A DNA stretch of 64,000 nucleotides from Cupriavidus pauculus (GCF_008801835.1 NZ_VZOW01000004.1:186001-250000); one strand, 5' to 3'; shown: positions 52,812 through 61,871, counted from the stretch's first letter. Program-made: numbers and translations. The notes: generated by a model from the letters alone, not told the origin.

Positions 52812-54221
52812 CTACTGCTGCGACATGAACGCGCGAGTGATCGCGCACAGTCTGAAGTGGGCATCGGGCAGCGGCACCAGTAGCGAGCGGGCGGACAGGG
52901 ACTGGAGCAGCGCGTGGACGGCGGGCGTGTCGATGCCGGTCAGTGCGGCGGCCTGCGACAGGTTGAAAGGGCCGTTGGCCGCGCACAGGCGCTGCAGCGC
53001 GCGACGCTCGTCGCCGGGCAGACGGCCTACGCTCCAGTTCATCGACGCCCTGAGCGAGCGCTGGCGGGGGTGGGTGCAGCGCCGCTGCACGTCGAGCAGC
53101 GCATAGCGTGCGTCCACATGATCGAGCAGGCCGAGCACGCCGAATGCGTCGACGCTGGCTGCGGCAAGCTCGATGGCCAGTGGCACGCCTTCCAGCCTGC
53201 GGCACAGCGCGGCCACGGTCGGTGCGTCGCGGTCGTTGAGCACGAATTCCGCGGCGCTGGCCTGGGCGCGCGAGACGAACAACTGGACCGCGGCGAACTG
53301 CATCGCCGCATGGGCCGTGATCGGCGTGTCGCTCTCCGGCGGCACCGCCAAGGGCAGCAGCGGCACGACGCGTTCTTCAGGCAGGCGCAGCGGCTCGCGG
53401 CTGGTGGCAAGCACCGACGGCCCCGCCACCGATAGTAGTTGCGCGATGCAGTGTGCAACGGCTGCCGGCGCGGCTTCGCAGCTATCGAATACGATCAGCG
53501 TACGCTTGCCGGCCACCGACCGGGCCAGCATGCCGATCTCGTCGCTGGGTGCCACGCCCATAGTGCTGGCCAGTGCACGCGGCAGATGCGCGGCGTCGGA
53601 CAGCATGCTGACGTCGATGAAGCACACGCCGTCCGCGTCGCGCGGCCAACGATCCACCGCTTCCAGCGCCAGCGTGGTCTTGCCGATGCCGCCCATGCCG
53701 ACCACCGTGACCAGCCGCGCGGTGTCGAGCTGGATCTGCAGACGCACCGCATCCACATCGCGTCCGACCATCGCCGCCAGCCGGTGGGGAAGGCCGCCGG
53801 GCCACGCGCCGTGCGTGGGCGCATTTGTTATCGGTATCGTGTCGACCGCGCCGTTGTAGCGATAGCCGCGTCCCGGCACGTTTTCGATCGCGGTGCCGTG
53901 GCTGCCCAGCGCGCGCCGCAACTGGGCGACCTGCACCCGCAGACTGCTTTCCTCGACAACGAGGCCAGGCCACGCGGCGGCAGTCAGTGTGTCGCGCGAC
54001 ACTACGTCGCCGGCTTGCCGCAGCAGAGCGGCGAGGATGTCGAACGCGCGGCTGCCCAAGGCAAGCGGCTGGCCATGCAGCGTCAGCTGACGTTGCGCCG
54101 GCCACATCGTCAACGATCCGCTACGCCACGCCAGCGCGCACTCGGTGGCAACGGTGGCATTGGTGGCATTCGTGGTATCGGTTTCGGCTTCGACGCTCGC
54201 CATGTCGGGTGTTGGGTTCAT
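52812..54221 (-). CDS. winged-helix/STAND ATPase regulator, short
   Basis: 469 residues from ATG 54221, which overlaps the upstream gene's stop by 4 bp. Order: Thr/Asn/Ala-rich head (TDTTNATNATVATE), OmpR/PhoB-type DNA-binding domain (about 30-125, LGSRAFDILAALLRQAGDVV), then a NACHT/NB-ARC-like ATPase with Walker A GMGGIGKTT (175-183), Walker B LIVFDSCEAAP and sensor TSREPLRLPEE. It ends after the winged-helix subdomain of the STAND module, with no TPR sensor. Probable ATP-gated transcription regulator, working with the larger paralogue beside it. Confidence 0.88.
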   Translation of the reverse strand: MNPTPDMASVEAETDTTNATNATVATECALAWRSGSLTMWPAQRQLTLHGQPLALGSRAFDILAALLRQAGDVVSRDTLTAAAWPGLVVEESSLRVQVAQLRRALGSHGTAIENVPGRGYRYNGAVDTIPITNAPTHGAWPGGLPHRLAAMVGRDVDAVRLQIQLDTARLVTVVGMGGIGKTTLALEAVDRWPRDADGVCFIDVSMLSDAAHLPRALASTMGVAPSDEIGMLARSVAGKRTLIVFDSCEAAPAAVAHCIAQLLSVAGPSVLATSREPLRLPEERVVPLLPLAVPPESDTPITAHAAMQFAAVQLFVSRAQASAAEFVLNDRDAPTVAALCRRLEGVPLAIELAAASVDAFGVLGLLDHVDARYALLDVQRRCTHPRQRSLRASMNWSVGRLPGDERRALQRLCAANGPFNLSQAAALTGIDTPAVHALLQSLSARSLLVPLPDAHFRLCAITRAFMSQQ

Positions 54222-57061
54222 GGCTGCGCGCACGCCTGGGCCAGCGCCTGCGCGGCGCGATAGTCGGCCGTGTCGTGCCCTTCGCTGAAGTGCGCGCAAG
54301 TGTCGTGCAACAGGTCGCCGGCCCTGGCTGCATGGCCTTGTTCGCGCCACACGCGGGCCAGGCTCAGTGCGGTGCGCAGCTCCCACGCCCGCGCGCCCTG
54401 ACGGCGCGCCAGCGCGAGGATGTCCTGGAATGCTTGCGCCGCGGCGATGCGTCCGGCGTCCGTATGACGGTCCGGCGCATGCTCCGCGGCCACGCGCCGC
54501 ACTTCTGCCATGCACCAGCCCGATACGCCGGCCTGCGCGCGCGATATGGCCAGCGGCGTCAGGAACGGCGCACCGAACGTGGCGTAGAGGTCGGCCTGCT
54601 TGCCGCCGGTATGCGCGATGCGGGCGAGTAGTTGCTGACGCGCGAGCGGCGACGCGGCCACGGCGCCGTCCTGGTCGCGCAGGCGCAGCGCGGCGTCGAG
54701 CAGATCCGTCCAGCCGTGCCATGCCACCAGCGCATGGCGCGCCGAATGTTCGTGCAAGCGCGCGGCGTAGCCGTGCAGCGCAGCTTCGTCGCCGCGCCAC
54801 AGCGCGATCGGGCACGCGGCAAATGCCAGCGCCTGGGCCAGCGAAAGCGGCATGTCGTCGAGCGCCAGGGCGACGCACTGGTCGGCCATTTCGGCGGCGC
54901 TGTCGGCGCTGCCTTCCAGCCATAGCGTGCGCGCGAGCACCAGACGCATGCAGACGCGCCGATCCACCAGCGCGGTGAGATTGTCGACGGGATGCACCAG
55001 CGGGCTTGGGTCATGCGACACGCGCGAGGCCAGTTCGCGCGCGGTGCGGTGATCGCCGAGATAGTGATGCGCCAATGCCAGCGTGTGATCGGCCCAGACC
55101 TGCGCGAGCGGATCGGCGTCGCGCGCGGCCAGCGCGCGCATCGCTGCGCCGTGCCGGCGTCCGCCTGCGTAGTCGCCGCGCGCCAGCGCAAGCATGGCGA
55201 TGCCGGTCAACGCCTGGATATGCGGGCCGGTTTGCGGCAGCGCAGCGGTGGCCGCCAACGCGCGTTCGTAGGCGTCCTCGGCGCCGGCTTCGAGCCCGCG
55301 CGTGTGATAGATCAGCGTGCCTAATGCCACGCGCAGGCGCGCCACCAGCGTGGCGTCGAGCGTGACCGCGCCGTCGTCGGCCATCGCCAGCGCACGCGCC
55401 GCATAGCCGCAGAATTCGTCGAGCCGCGACAGGTAATAGCCCAGCGGCAGCGCGGCCAGGATCAGCGTGGCGCCCAGATCGGCATCGCCATCGGCCGACA
55501 GGGCCCATCCGATGGCGGCGCGCACGTCGTCGATCGCGCCGCCAAAACGGTTGGTCCACCCCACCTGCCCCAGCGCGGGTTCGTCGATCCATGCGGCGTG
55601 CAGCGTGGTGCGCCAGTAGCGTGCGTGGCTGGCCAGCAGGGCGCGCCGCGCGCCACTCTGCGTCAGCCGTTGCCGCGCGTAGGCGCGCGTGGTGCCGGGC
55701 AGCCGGTAACGTACGGTCTGCTCGCTGGCGTCGACCGAGACCAGCGATTTCGCCACCAGTGCGGCAATGCCTGCCACCACGTCGCCGCGATCAATCTGCG
55801 CGCCGGTCACCACTGCGCGCGCGTCGGCCAGCGTGAAATCGCCGGCAAACACCGATAGCCGCTTCAGCAGCGTGCGCTCGCGTTCTTCGAGCGTGTCGTA
55901 GCTCCAGTCCAGCAGCGCGCGCAACGTGCGATGTCGCGGCGGCACCAGTTCGCTGTTCCAGGCTTCGATCTGAAACCGGTTGGCGAGCAGGTCGCGCAGC
56001 GTGTCGATGCCGAATGCATGCGCCTGCGCGGCAACCAGTTCGATGGCCAGCGGCATGCCGTCGAGGCTTGCGCACAGATCCACCACGCCGCGCGCGTCGT
56101 CGTCCTGCAACTGGAACGTATCGGCGCTATGGATCGCGCGCTCGACGAACAGTTGTACCGCCGCATATCGCATCGCTTCGGCGGCGCTGATCTGTTGCCG
56201 GGGCCCGGGCAGCGCCAGCGGCGGCACGCGCTGCACCCATTCGCCGTCGCAGCGCAGCGGTTCGCGGCTGGTGACCAACACGTGCACGCCGGGTGTGGCG
56301 CGCAGCAGGGTCAGCACCAGCACCGCCACGGCATCGATCAGATGCTCGCAGCTGTCCAGCACGATCAGCATCCGCCGGTTCGCTAACGCCTGCACCAGCG
56401 CGGCGGACGATGTGGCGTCGGAAGTCATGCCCAGCGTGGCGGCGAGTGCGCCGTTGACCAGCGCCGGATCGGCCACGCGGCCCAGGTCGACAAAGCGCAC
56501 GCCGTCGGCATAGCGCGGCAGCACGCGTTCGGCCAGCGCCAGCGCGATGGTGGTCTTGCCCATGCCGCCCGCGCCGCACAGCGTCAGCAGCCGCCATTCG
56601 GGCAGGCTCTGGGCCAGCGCGGCAACGAGGTCGTCGCGGCCGATCATGCGGGTGACACGGGCGGGAAGATTGTGCGATGTGGCGGCGTGTGGCGTGGCGT
56701 GCGCCGATGTCGTGGCCGGCGGCTGCCGTGTGACCGGCGCGACAAAGCAGTAGCCGCGTCCCGCCACGCTGGCGATAAACCGCGTGCCGCCCTGGCCATC
56801 GCCAAGCAGCTTGCGCAGCGCGCTCAGATGCACGCGCAGCGTTGCTTCCTCGGCATCGCCATCGGGCCATGCCAGGCTGATCAGTTCCTGCTTGCTGACG
56901 ACTTCGCCGGCGCGCGCCACCAGTGCCAGCAACAGATTGCGGGCGCGCACGCCGATCCGGAGCGGACGGCCGTCTTCCAGCAGCAGGCCATGAGCCGCAT
57001 GCAGCGTGAAGGGTCCAAAGCGCAACGGAGGGTCGACGAAAGCGGGGGCGGCCTGGGTCAT
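54218..57061 (-). CDS. winged-helix/STAND ATPase regulator with helical repeat sensor
   Basis: 947 residues from ATG 57061. OmpR-like DNA-binding domain (about 10-110, VRARNLLLALVARAGEVVSK), linker, STAND ATPase (about 135-480; Walker A GAGGMGKTT at 163-171, Walker B LIVLDSCEHLIDA, VTSREPLRCDGEW), and a C-terminal helical part of about 450 residues with TPR-like alternation (ALARGDYAGGRRHGAAMRAL, LAHHYLGDHRTARELA). Similar architecture occurs in AfsR/MalT-like regulators. Signal binding to the repeat region would free the ATPase to promote DNA binding. The gene is coupled by ATGA to its shorter paralogue. Confidence 0.88.
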   Translation of the reverse strand: MTQAAPAFVDPPLRFGPFTLHAAHGLLLEDGRPLRIGVRARNLLLALVARAGEVVSKQELISLAWPDGDAEEATLRVHLSALRKLLGDGQGGTRFIASVAGRGYCFVAPVTRQPPATTSAHATPHAATSHNLPARVTRMIGRDDLVAALAQSLPEWRLLTLCGAGGMGKTTIALALAERVLPRYADGVRFVDLGRVADPALVNGALAATLGMTSDATSSAALVQALANRRMLIVLDSCEHLIDAVAVLVLTLLRATPGVHVLVTSREPLRCDGEWVQRVPPLALPGPRQQISAAEAMRYAAVQLFVERAIHSADTFQLQDDDARGVVDLCASLDGMPLAIELVAAQAHAFGIDTLRDLLANRFQIEAWNSELVPPRHRTLRALLDWSYDTLEERERTLLKRLSVFAGDFTLADARAVVTGAQIDRGDVVAGIAALVAKSLVSVDASEQTVRYRLPGTTRAYARQRLTQSGARRALLASHARYWRTTLHAAWIDEPALGQVGWTNRFGGAIDDVRAAIGWALSADGDADLGATLILAALPLGYYLSRLDEFCGYAARALAMADDGAVTLDATLVARLRVALGTLIYHTRGLEAGAEDAYERALAATAALPQTGPHIQALTGIAMLALARGDYAGGRRHGAAMRALAARDADPLAQVWADHTLALAHHYLGDHRTARELASRVSHDPSPLVHPVDNLTALVDRRVCMRLVLARTLWLEGSADSAAEMADQCVALALDDMPLSLAQALAFAACPIALWRGDEAALHGYAARLHEHSARHALVAWHGWTDLLDAALRLRDQDGAVAASPLARQQLLARIAHTGGKQADLYATFGAPFLTPLAISRAQAGVSGWCMAEVRRVAAEHAPDRHTDAGRIAAAQAFQDILALARRQGARAWELRTALSLARVWREQGHAARAGDLLHDTCAHFSEGHDTADYRAAQALAQACAQP

Positions 57062-57284
57062 CGATGGGATCGGCTGGCGGCTTGGCGGGCAAGTCACAAG
57101 CCGTATTCTGCAAGGTCGGTCCGTCCCGGGCAAATCGGCTGTTCGGAGGAGGACCACTATGTTGCGTCGCCGCAAGGGTGTCGATTATTGCAGCGATTCG
57201 TGATTCCTTGGTGATTACCTGGAGGATTGGCTGGCGATTGTCGCCGGCAGCGGGATAGTAAGCAGGGTGACGGAACAGCGGGGG

Positions 57285-57319
57285 CTCCCGGCTCCGTCTG
57301 GCAATGACGGGGCCGGGAG
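57285..57319 (-). terminator. compound hairpin downstream of repeat-protein gene
   Basis: An 8-bp outer stem and a 5-bp inner stem with one-base mismatches between them and a 7-nt loop. No T-tract follows, so termination would need Rho. Located about 100 bp after the stop codon. Confidence 0.4.
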
Positions 57320-57351
57320 GGAAACTCTGCGCGAGGCTCGCGCGCAAGGCA

Positions 57352-57369
57352 AGCGCGCCATGGCGCGCT
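57352..57369. repeat. 18-bp perfect palindrome
   Basis: AGCGCGCCATGGCGCGCT reads the same on both strands, 48 bp after the repeat-protein stop. It contains an NcoI-like CCATGG core; biological role unknown. Confidence 0.5.
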
Positions 57370-57416
57370 GTGTTTCTGGTGGGTTTCTGGTTGGTTCTGG
57401 TTGGACTTTGGGTTGG

Positions 57417-57782
57417 TTACTTGTCGGTCCGGGCGCCGTCCGTGTAGGGGTTGTACTTGTCCGAGCGCGCGCCGTCCGTGTACGGATCGTACTTGCCGGT
57501 CTTCGCACCGTCGGTGTACGGGTCCGTCTTGGCGGTGGGCGCCAGGTCGGTTCGCGTCGACTGATTGGCGCCATCGGTATAGGCGTCGAACTTGCCAGTC
57601 TTGCCGCCATCGGTGTACGGATCGGGTTTGCTGTTCTTCGCGCCGTCGGTGTATGGATCGGCCTTGCCCGCTCTGGCGCCCTGGCTATACGGATCGAACT
57701 GCTTGGTTTGCGCGTGTGCCAGCGGCGCCATCGCAACCGCTGCCGCGGCGACGATCAGGCTGGAAAGAAGTGTCTTGCTCAT
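57417..57782 (-). CDS. secreted DPYTDGA-repeat protein, copy 2
   Basis: 121 residues from ATG 57782, with GAGG upstream; a longer open frame to 57860 has no start signal. Signal peptide MSKTLLSSLIVAAAAVAMAP, cut near LAHA. Mature part is almost only seven repeats: DPYSQGAR, DPYTDGAK, DPYTDGGK, DAYTDGAN, DPYTDGAK, DPYTDGAR, NPYTDGAR, with spacers of three or four residues (AGKA, TGKF, SDKY) plus one longer spacer after repeat four. Same design and the same repeat number as 26687-27106, but the genes are 30 kb apart. No cysteines. Function unknown; exported or periplasmic. Confidence 0.85.
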   Translation of the reverse strand: MSKTLLSSLIVAAAAVAMAPLAHAQTKQFDPYSQGARAGKADPYTDGAKNSKPDPYTDGGKTGKFDAYTDGANQSTRTDLAPTAKTDPYTDGAKTGKYDPYTDGARSDKYNPYTDGARTDK

Positions 57783-57917
57783 GGGGAGCCTCGCCAGATT
57801 GGGCGCGATATCAATGGCCCCGCCCGAGTGCGCCCATTGAAGCCATCGGGCGGGCGGCATGATGCAAGCCGGTTTGCTGCCTCTGCAAGCATAGTCCCTG
57901 GCACCATGCCTTGCGGT

Positions 57918-58379
57918 TCAATGTGGCCGGGATTTACGCGCGCGTGGCGTTTCGCGAACTTGCACCGCCGGCACATCGATCACATCGCCGCTGGCGGTAG
58001 CAACCGCCGCGATATCGGGCATCACGGGCATGGCCGGCAGCAGCGCCGGCACGCCGAGCAGATGGCCCCAGGCGTCCATCCACATACGCTGCGTGGCGGC
58101 GCCCAGTTCGAGCATTGCCGTGGCGTAGTGCAGCGGAATCGACAGCATCGGCATCTGGCTAGTCCACTGCCGCGCGTAAAGCTCCTCAGGCTCCTGCGGC
58201 ATGAAGCACGACGCCCAGTCGAATTGCGCTTCCTGCATCATCGACGTAGTGAAATCGGTGTTCAGGCCCATCATTTTTTGCCAGTTTTCCAGCAACGAGT
58301 TGTCAAACGGCACAAAGGCCTGCAGCGTGAACGCGGGCATTGGCCAGGTGGGCCAGAGTGGCGTGGATTGGCTTGGCAT
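57918..58379 (-). CDS. phasin-like polyhydroxyalkanoate granule protein (probable)
   Basis: 153 residues from the ATG behind GGAGG (GGAGG-TTCACGC-ATG). No signal peptide. Amphipathic, Met- and Trp-rich helical segments (FVPFDNSLLENWQKMMGLNT, YARQWTSQMPMLSIPLHYAT) and a basic tail (RETPRARKSRPH) fit the general pattern of phasins or PHA granule-associated proteins of Burkholderiales. That is a resemblance in composition, so the assignment is tentative. Neighbours give no help: a repeat protein and DUF3175. Confidence 0.5.
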   Translation of the reverse strand: MPSQSTPLWPTWPMPAFTLQAFVPFDNSLLENWQKMMGLNTDFTTSMMQEAQFDWASCFMPQEPEELYARQWTSQMPMLSIPLHYATAMLELGAATQRMWMDAWGHLLGVPALLPAMPVMPDIAAVATASGDVIDVPAVQVRETPRARKSRPH

Positions 58380-58666
58380 GCGTGAACCTCCGGTTGAAAA
58401 ACCTGTGAGAAAAAACTGCGGCAAGCGCGGGATGAGCCACCGGCAAGCGATGCGCGGGCGCTTACGCCCGCATCGCCGCCTCCCGAAGACACGACGACCC
58501 ATGCTCGGCCATCGCGGTCCATGGGTCAACCCGCGCCGCGCGCGGGCCTTTCGCGATTGGCGATGCATCGCTGGCACGGATGTCGCTGCGCATGCCTTTA
58601 ACTGGTGCGGCCATGCGCCGCCCGGTGCAGGACATGGTGCAGGACCTCGTATAGGAGACAACGCAA

Positions 58667-59005
58667 ATGGCCGCTTCCTCGACTTCAAAAAAGACCGTTC
58701 GCCACCGCCCCCGCAGCGGCGGCGCGCGCCGTCATGCGCGTCGCTGGTCACAGCACGTGACCGAAACCAGCGATGCGATGGACCTCAAAGCCGACATCTT
58801 CAAGGCCGATTCGCCCGCGGCCATCGCCGAGTCGCTGAAGCAATCGGCCATGCGCAGCCGTCGGCGCAAAGGCACGCCGTACCAATCGGCAATGTCGATG
58901 CTCAATTTCTACATCAACCGCGCCGGGCGCAACCTGCCGAAGACGCGGCGCGCCACGTTGCAGAAAGCCAAGCAAAAACTGCGCGAGGCATTCGGGCGGG
59001 CCTAG
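58667..59005 (+). CDS. DUF3175 family protein
   Basis: 112 residues from ATG 58667 (TAGGAG upstream). A basic N-terminal tail (SSTSKKTVRHRPRSGGARRH) leads into RRWSQHVTETSDAMDLKADI, FKADSPAAIAESLKQSA and SAMSMLNFYINRAGRNLPK, the DUF3175 signature. The product is very basic and may bind nucleic acid. Function not established. Preceded by 287 bp without a gene, some of it GC-rich, and followed by the LysR gene. Confidence 0.85.
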   Translation: MAASSTSKKTVRHRPRSGGARRHARRWSQHVTETSDAMDLKADIFKADSPAAIAESLKQSAMRSRRRKGTPYQSAMSMLNFYINRAGRNLPKTRRATLQKAKQKLREAFGRA

Positions 59006-59086
59006 GCCGTCGCTGTGGGCGTCACTCCTTTGCCGCTGCGCAGGCGTGGCAGGCACAATAGCGGCTCTTCGTGACGGGATCGGGAA

Positions 59087-60013
59087 ATGGAACTGCGGCA
59101 ACTGCGCTACTTCGTGCACGTGGTGGAACTCGGCAGCATGGGGCAGGCGGCGCAGCGGCTTGGCGTGGTGACATCGGCGCTGAGCCAGCAGATCAGCCGG
59201 CTGGAAAGCGAACTGTCGACGCGGCTGCTGCAGCGCACATCCACAGGCGTAGTGCCGACCGATGCCGGCTTGGCGTTCTGGCGGCAGGCGCAACTGGCGC
59301 TGCGTCATGCGGACGATGCTGCCCATGCCGCGCGCACCGCACGCTTGTCAGGGCACGTCAGCGTCGGCATGGCGCCCAGCACGCTGGCCGTGCTGGGACC
59401 AGCGTTCATGCTGGCGATGCGCGAACGCTATCCCGATATTCGCCTGCATCTGGTGGAAAGCTTGTCGGGCGGACTGGCGGCGATGATCGGTGCGCGCCAG
59501 CTCGACCTCGCCGTGCTGTTCCAGGAGGAACCGGGCCAGCGCTGGAGCGCGCAGCCGCTACTGGAAGAACGCCTGTTCGTGATTGCGCGTCCCGATCAAC
59601 CCGGCCTGCCCGCCGCCAAAACGATGCGGCTCGACGACATCGGCGATCTGCCGCTGATCCTGCCCAGCGGCGCGCACGGCCTGCGCGCCGTGCTCAATGC
59701 GGCGGCTGCGCGTAATCAGCGTCCGCTCAACGTCGTCGCGGAAATCGACGGGCTGGCGGTGTTGATGGACGCCGTTCGCGCGGGCATTGGGGCGACGATC
59801 CAGCCCGGCGCGGCCGTGGCGCGGCATCTGGGCGATCCGCTGACGCTGATCGAAATCACCGATGCCGGCGTGAGCCGTCCGAACCGCCTGGTAAGCCTGT
59901 CCGACGATGAGCTGTCGCCTGCGGGACTTGCCGCGCGCAGCGTGCTCGAACAGGTGGCGCGCCAACTGGTGACTGCCGGCCGCTGGCCCGGCGCGACCCT
60001 TCACAAATCCTGA
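59087..60013 (+). CDS. LysR-family regulator adjacent to Bug protein
   Basis: 308 residues from ATG 59087. MELRQLRYFVHVVELGSMGQ begins the winged helix (about 1-60, with VTSALSQQISRLESEL); the effector domain runs about 88-295 (GHVSVGMAPSTLAVLGPAFM). The Met-Glu-Leu-Arg-Gln start and wording resemble CbbR/Nac-like aromatic- and nitrogen-type regulators. It reads in the same direction as the Bug binding protein 124 bp downstream, and such pairs are common in Burkholderiales; regulation of that gene is inferred. Confidence 0.9.
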   Translation: MELRQLRYFVHVVELGSMGQAAQRLGVVTSALSQQISRLESELSTRLLQRTSTGVVPTDAGLAFWRQAQLALRHADDAAHAARTARLSGHVSVGMAPSTLAVLGPAFMLAMRERYPDIRLHLVESLSGGLAAMIGARQLDLAVLFQEEPGQRWSAQPLLEERLFVIARPDQPGLPAAKTMRLDDIGDLPLILPSGAHGLRAVLNAAAARNQRPLNVVAEIDGLAVLMDAVRAGIGATIQPGAAVARHLGDPLTLIEITDAGVSRPNRLVSLSDDELSPAGLAARSVLEQVARQLVTAGRWPGATLHKS

Positions 60014-60137
60014 ACACCGTCCGCCGGGGCGGGGCTGGCACGCGCGTCGCGCGGCCCGTAGAGTGCGTGGGTCCAACGATTCCAATAATCCCGCCCGCGT
60101 ATCCAAAGGGTCGGGAAAGATTCCCCAGGAGACTCGC

Positions 60138-61145
60138 ATGACCCCACGTATGCCGCGCCGCCGCGCGCTCAGGACGCTGGCCGCGGCCGCCATGACCGTC
60201 GCGGCCGGCTTTGCCGCCACCGTCGCGCCGGCCGCGCTGGCCGCCGACACCTGGCCGTCCAAGCCGATCACGCTGGTCGTGCCGTTTGCGTCGGGCGGCA
60301 CCACGGACATCATTGGCCGCGCCGTGGGCCAGCGCCTGGGCGAGGCGCTAGGCCAGCCCGTGGTGGTCGACAACCGGCCCGGCGCGGGTGGCACCATCGG
60401 CGGCGCGCTGGTGGCGCGGGCCAATCCCGATGGCTATACGTATCTGCTGGCCACCGTGGCCCACACCATGGCGCCGGGCATCTACAAGACCTTGCCGTAC
60501 GATTTTCAGAAGGACCTGGAGCCGATCGGCATGGTTGCCCTGACGCCCAACGTGCTGCTGGTCAATCCGTCGATCCCGGCCAGGACGGTGCCGGAGCTGA
60601 TTGCCTACATCAAGGCCAATCCGGGCAAGGTCAACTATGGGTCGGCCGGTATCGGCAGCACCGAACACCTGTCCGGCGAGCTGTTCCGCGCTTCCACCGG
60701 CACCGATATCGCGCATGTGCCGTACAAGGGCGGCGCGCCGATGATGACGGACCTGATCGCCGGCCAGATCCAGATGGCGATCGAAACCAGCCCGTCGGCC
60801 AATCCGCATGTGAAGAGCGGCAAGGTGCGCGCGCTGGCCGTGACGTCGGCAAAGCGTTCGGCCGCGTATCCCGGCGTGCCGACCGTGGCCGAAAGCGGCG
60901 TGCCCGGTTATGAAGTGACCACGTGGTACGCGCTGATGGCGCCGCGCGCCACGCCCGAGCCGATTCGCCAGCGCATGAGCGCCGAACTGGCGCGTGTGCT
61001 CAAGCTGCCCGACGTGCAGAAGCGTTTCGAGGAACAGGGCGTGACCGCGGGCGACATGACGCCGCCGCAGCTGGCCGGCTTTATCAAGACAGAAACCGTC
61101 AAGTGGACCAAGGTGGCAAAGGACTCGGGCGCCAAGGCCGAGTGA
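60138..61145 (+). CDS. Bug-type tripartite tricarboxylate transporter binding protein
   Basis: 335 residues from ATG 60138 with AGGAG upstream. N-terminal export signal with RRRALRTLAAAAMTVAAGFA and a cut near ALA-ADTW. Mature part shows the Bug signature: WPSKPITLVVPFASGGTTDI, VVVDNRPGAGGTIGGALVA, DGYTYLL, HVPYKGGAPMMTDLIAGQIQ and VAESGVPGYEVTTWY. Such periplasmic proteins deliver carboxylates or other small acids to a TctAB porter; no tctA/tctB is nearby, as is usual for the many orphan Bug proteins of this group. Ligand unknown. Confidence 0.95.
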   Translation: MTPRMPRRRALRTLAAAAMTVAAGFAATVAPAALAADTWPSKPITLVVPFASGGTTDIIGRAVGQRLGEALGQPVVVDNRPGAGGTIGGALVARANPDGYTYLLATVAHTMAPGIYKTLPYDFQKDLEPIGMVALTPNVLLVNPSIPARTVPELIAYIKANPGKVNYGSAGIGSTEHLSGELFRASTGTDIAHVPYKGGAPMMTDLIAGQIQMAIETSPSANPHVKSGKVRALAVTSAKRSAAYPGVPTVAESGVPGYEVTTWYALMAPRATPEPIRQRMSAELARVLKLPDVQKRFEEQGVTAGDMTPPQLAGFIKTETVKWTKVAKDSGAKAE

Positions 61146-61210
61146 TCGCCGCGGCCTGACGATGGCGCGCGCCGTGCTGGCATCGCGCCAATCGCCATTA
61201 CAACGGCCGC

Positions 61211-61828
61211 CTACATCGCCCGGCGGATCTCCGCCACGCCGAAGGCCGCCAGAGCCAGACCGGCGATGCGGTCGATCCATTGGCGCACGCGCGCGCCCAG
61301 CGCATGGCGCGCGCCGGACACCATCGTCACCAGCACGCACCACCATGCAATCGATCCGCAGAACACGCCCAGCACCGTGGTCATGGCGATGGTGGTCGAG
61401 AACGGGCCGCGCGGCGCCAGCGTGGCGAACAGCGCGGCAAACATGATGACGGTCTGCGGATTGGTCAGCGTCAGCAGAAAGGCGCTGGCATAGGCGCGCC
61501 ACCACGATCCGTTGGCGCGCAGCGTGGCCGGCTGGTCGGCGGGTTTCTGGAAGAACGTACGCAGGCCCAGATAGAGCAGGAACAGCCCCGCCGCGATATG
61601 CAGCGGCCTGTCGTAGGCCAGCATGAACTGCGAAACGCCCACCAGCCCAAGCGCGGCGACCAGGCCGTACGCCGCATCGCCGCAGGCAATGCCGAAGCCG
61701 ATGGCCAGCCCCGCGCGCGGTCCGTCGGTCAGCGTGCGGCGGATGCACAGCATGCCCATCGGGCCCACCGGTGCGGCAACCGCCAGGCCCACGCCGGCGG
61801 CAGTCAAAAACAGTGCGGGAAGTGACAT
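61211..61828 (-). CDS. LysE-family exporter
   Basis: 205 residues, six hydrophobic helices. LysE/RhtB landmarks: AAPVGPMGMLCIRRTL in the first helix pair, GLAIGFGIACGDAAYGLVAA, LLYLGLRTF and FLLTLTNPQTVIMFAALFAT. The family exports amino acids or related metabolites. It converges on the Bug gene, 65 bp apart, and may share no function with it. The substrate is unknown. Confidence 0.9.
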   Translation of the reverse strand: MSLPALFLTAAGVGLAVAAPVGPMGMLCIRRTLTDGPRAGLAIGFGIACGDAAYGLVAALGLVGVSQFMLAYDRPLHIAAGLFLLYLGLRTFFQKPADQPATLRANGSWWRAYASAFLLTLTNPQTVIMFAALFATLAPRGPFSTTIAMTTVLGVFCGSIAWWCVLVTMVSGARHALGARVRQWIDRIAGLALAAFGVAEIRRAM

Positions 61829-61871
61829 GGCGGCGCGCGGCGCAAGGATTCGATCCGGCCGATTCTAGCGG

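Larger units (their letters stand above)
57062..57416. other. intergenic region between STAND operon and repeat-protein gene
   Basis: About 355 bp. It holds the promoter area of the leftward STAND operon at its left end, and toward the repeat-protein gene two structures: a compound hairpin CTCCCGGC...GCCGGGAG with inner CCGTC/GACGG (57285-57319) and an 18-bp perfect palindrome AGCGCGCCATGGCGCGCT (57352-57369). Both lie downstream of the repeat-protein stop on its strand, and may act as a 3' terminator region despite missing T-runs. Confidence 0.5.

Noticed and set aside
57159..57203. 14-residue reading frame (MLRRRKGVDYCSDS) with a very good GGAGGAGG site
   Set aside because: It might be a leader peptide, but it runs toward no plus-strand gene and starts antisense to the STAND operon promoter; the match to a ribosome-binding site may be chance.
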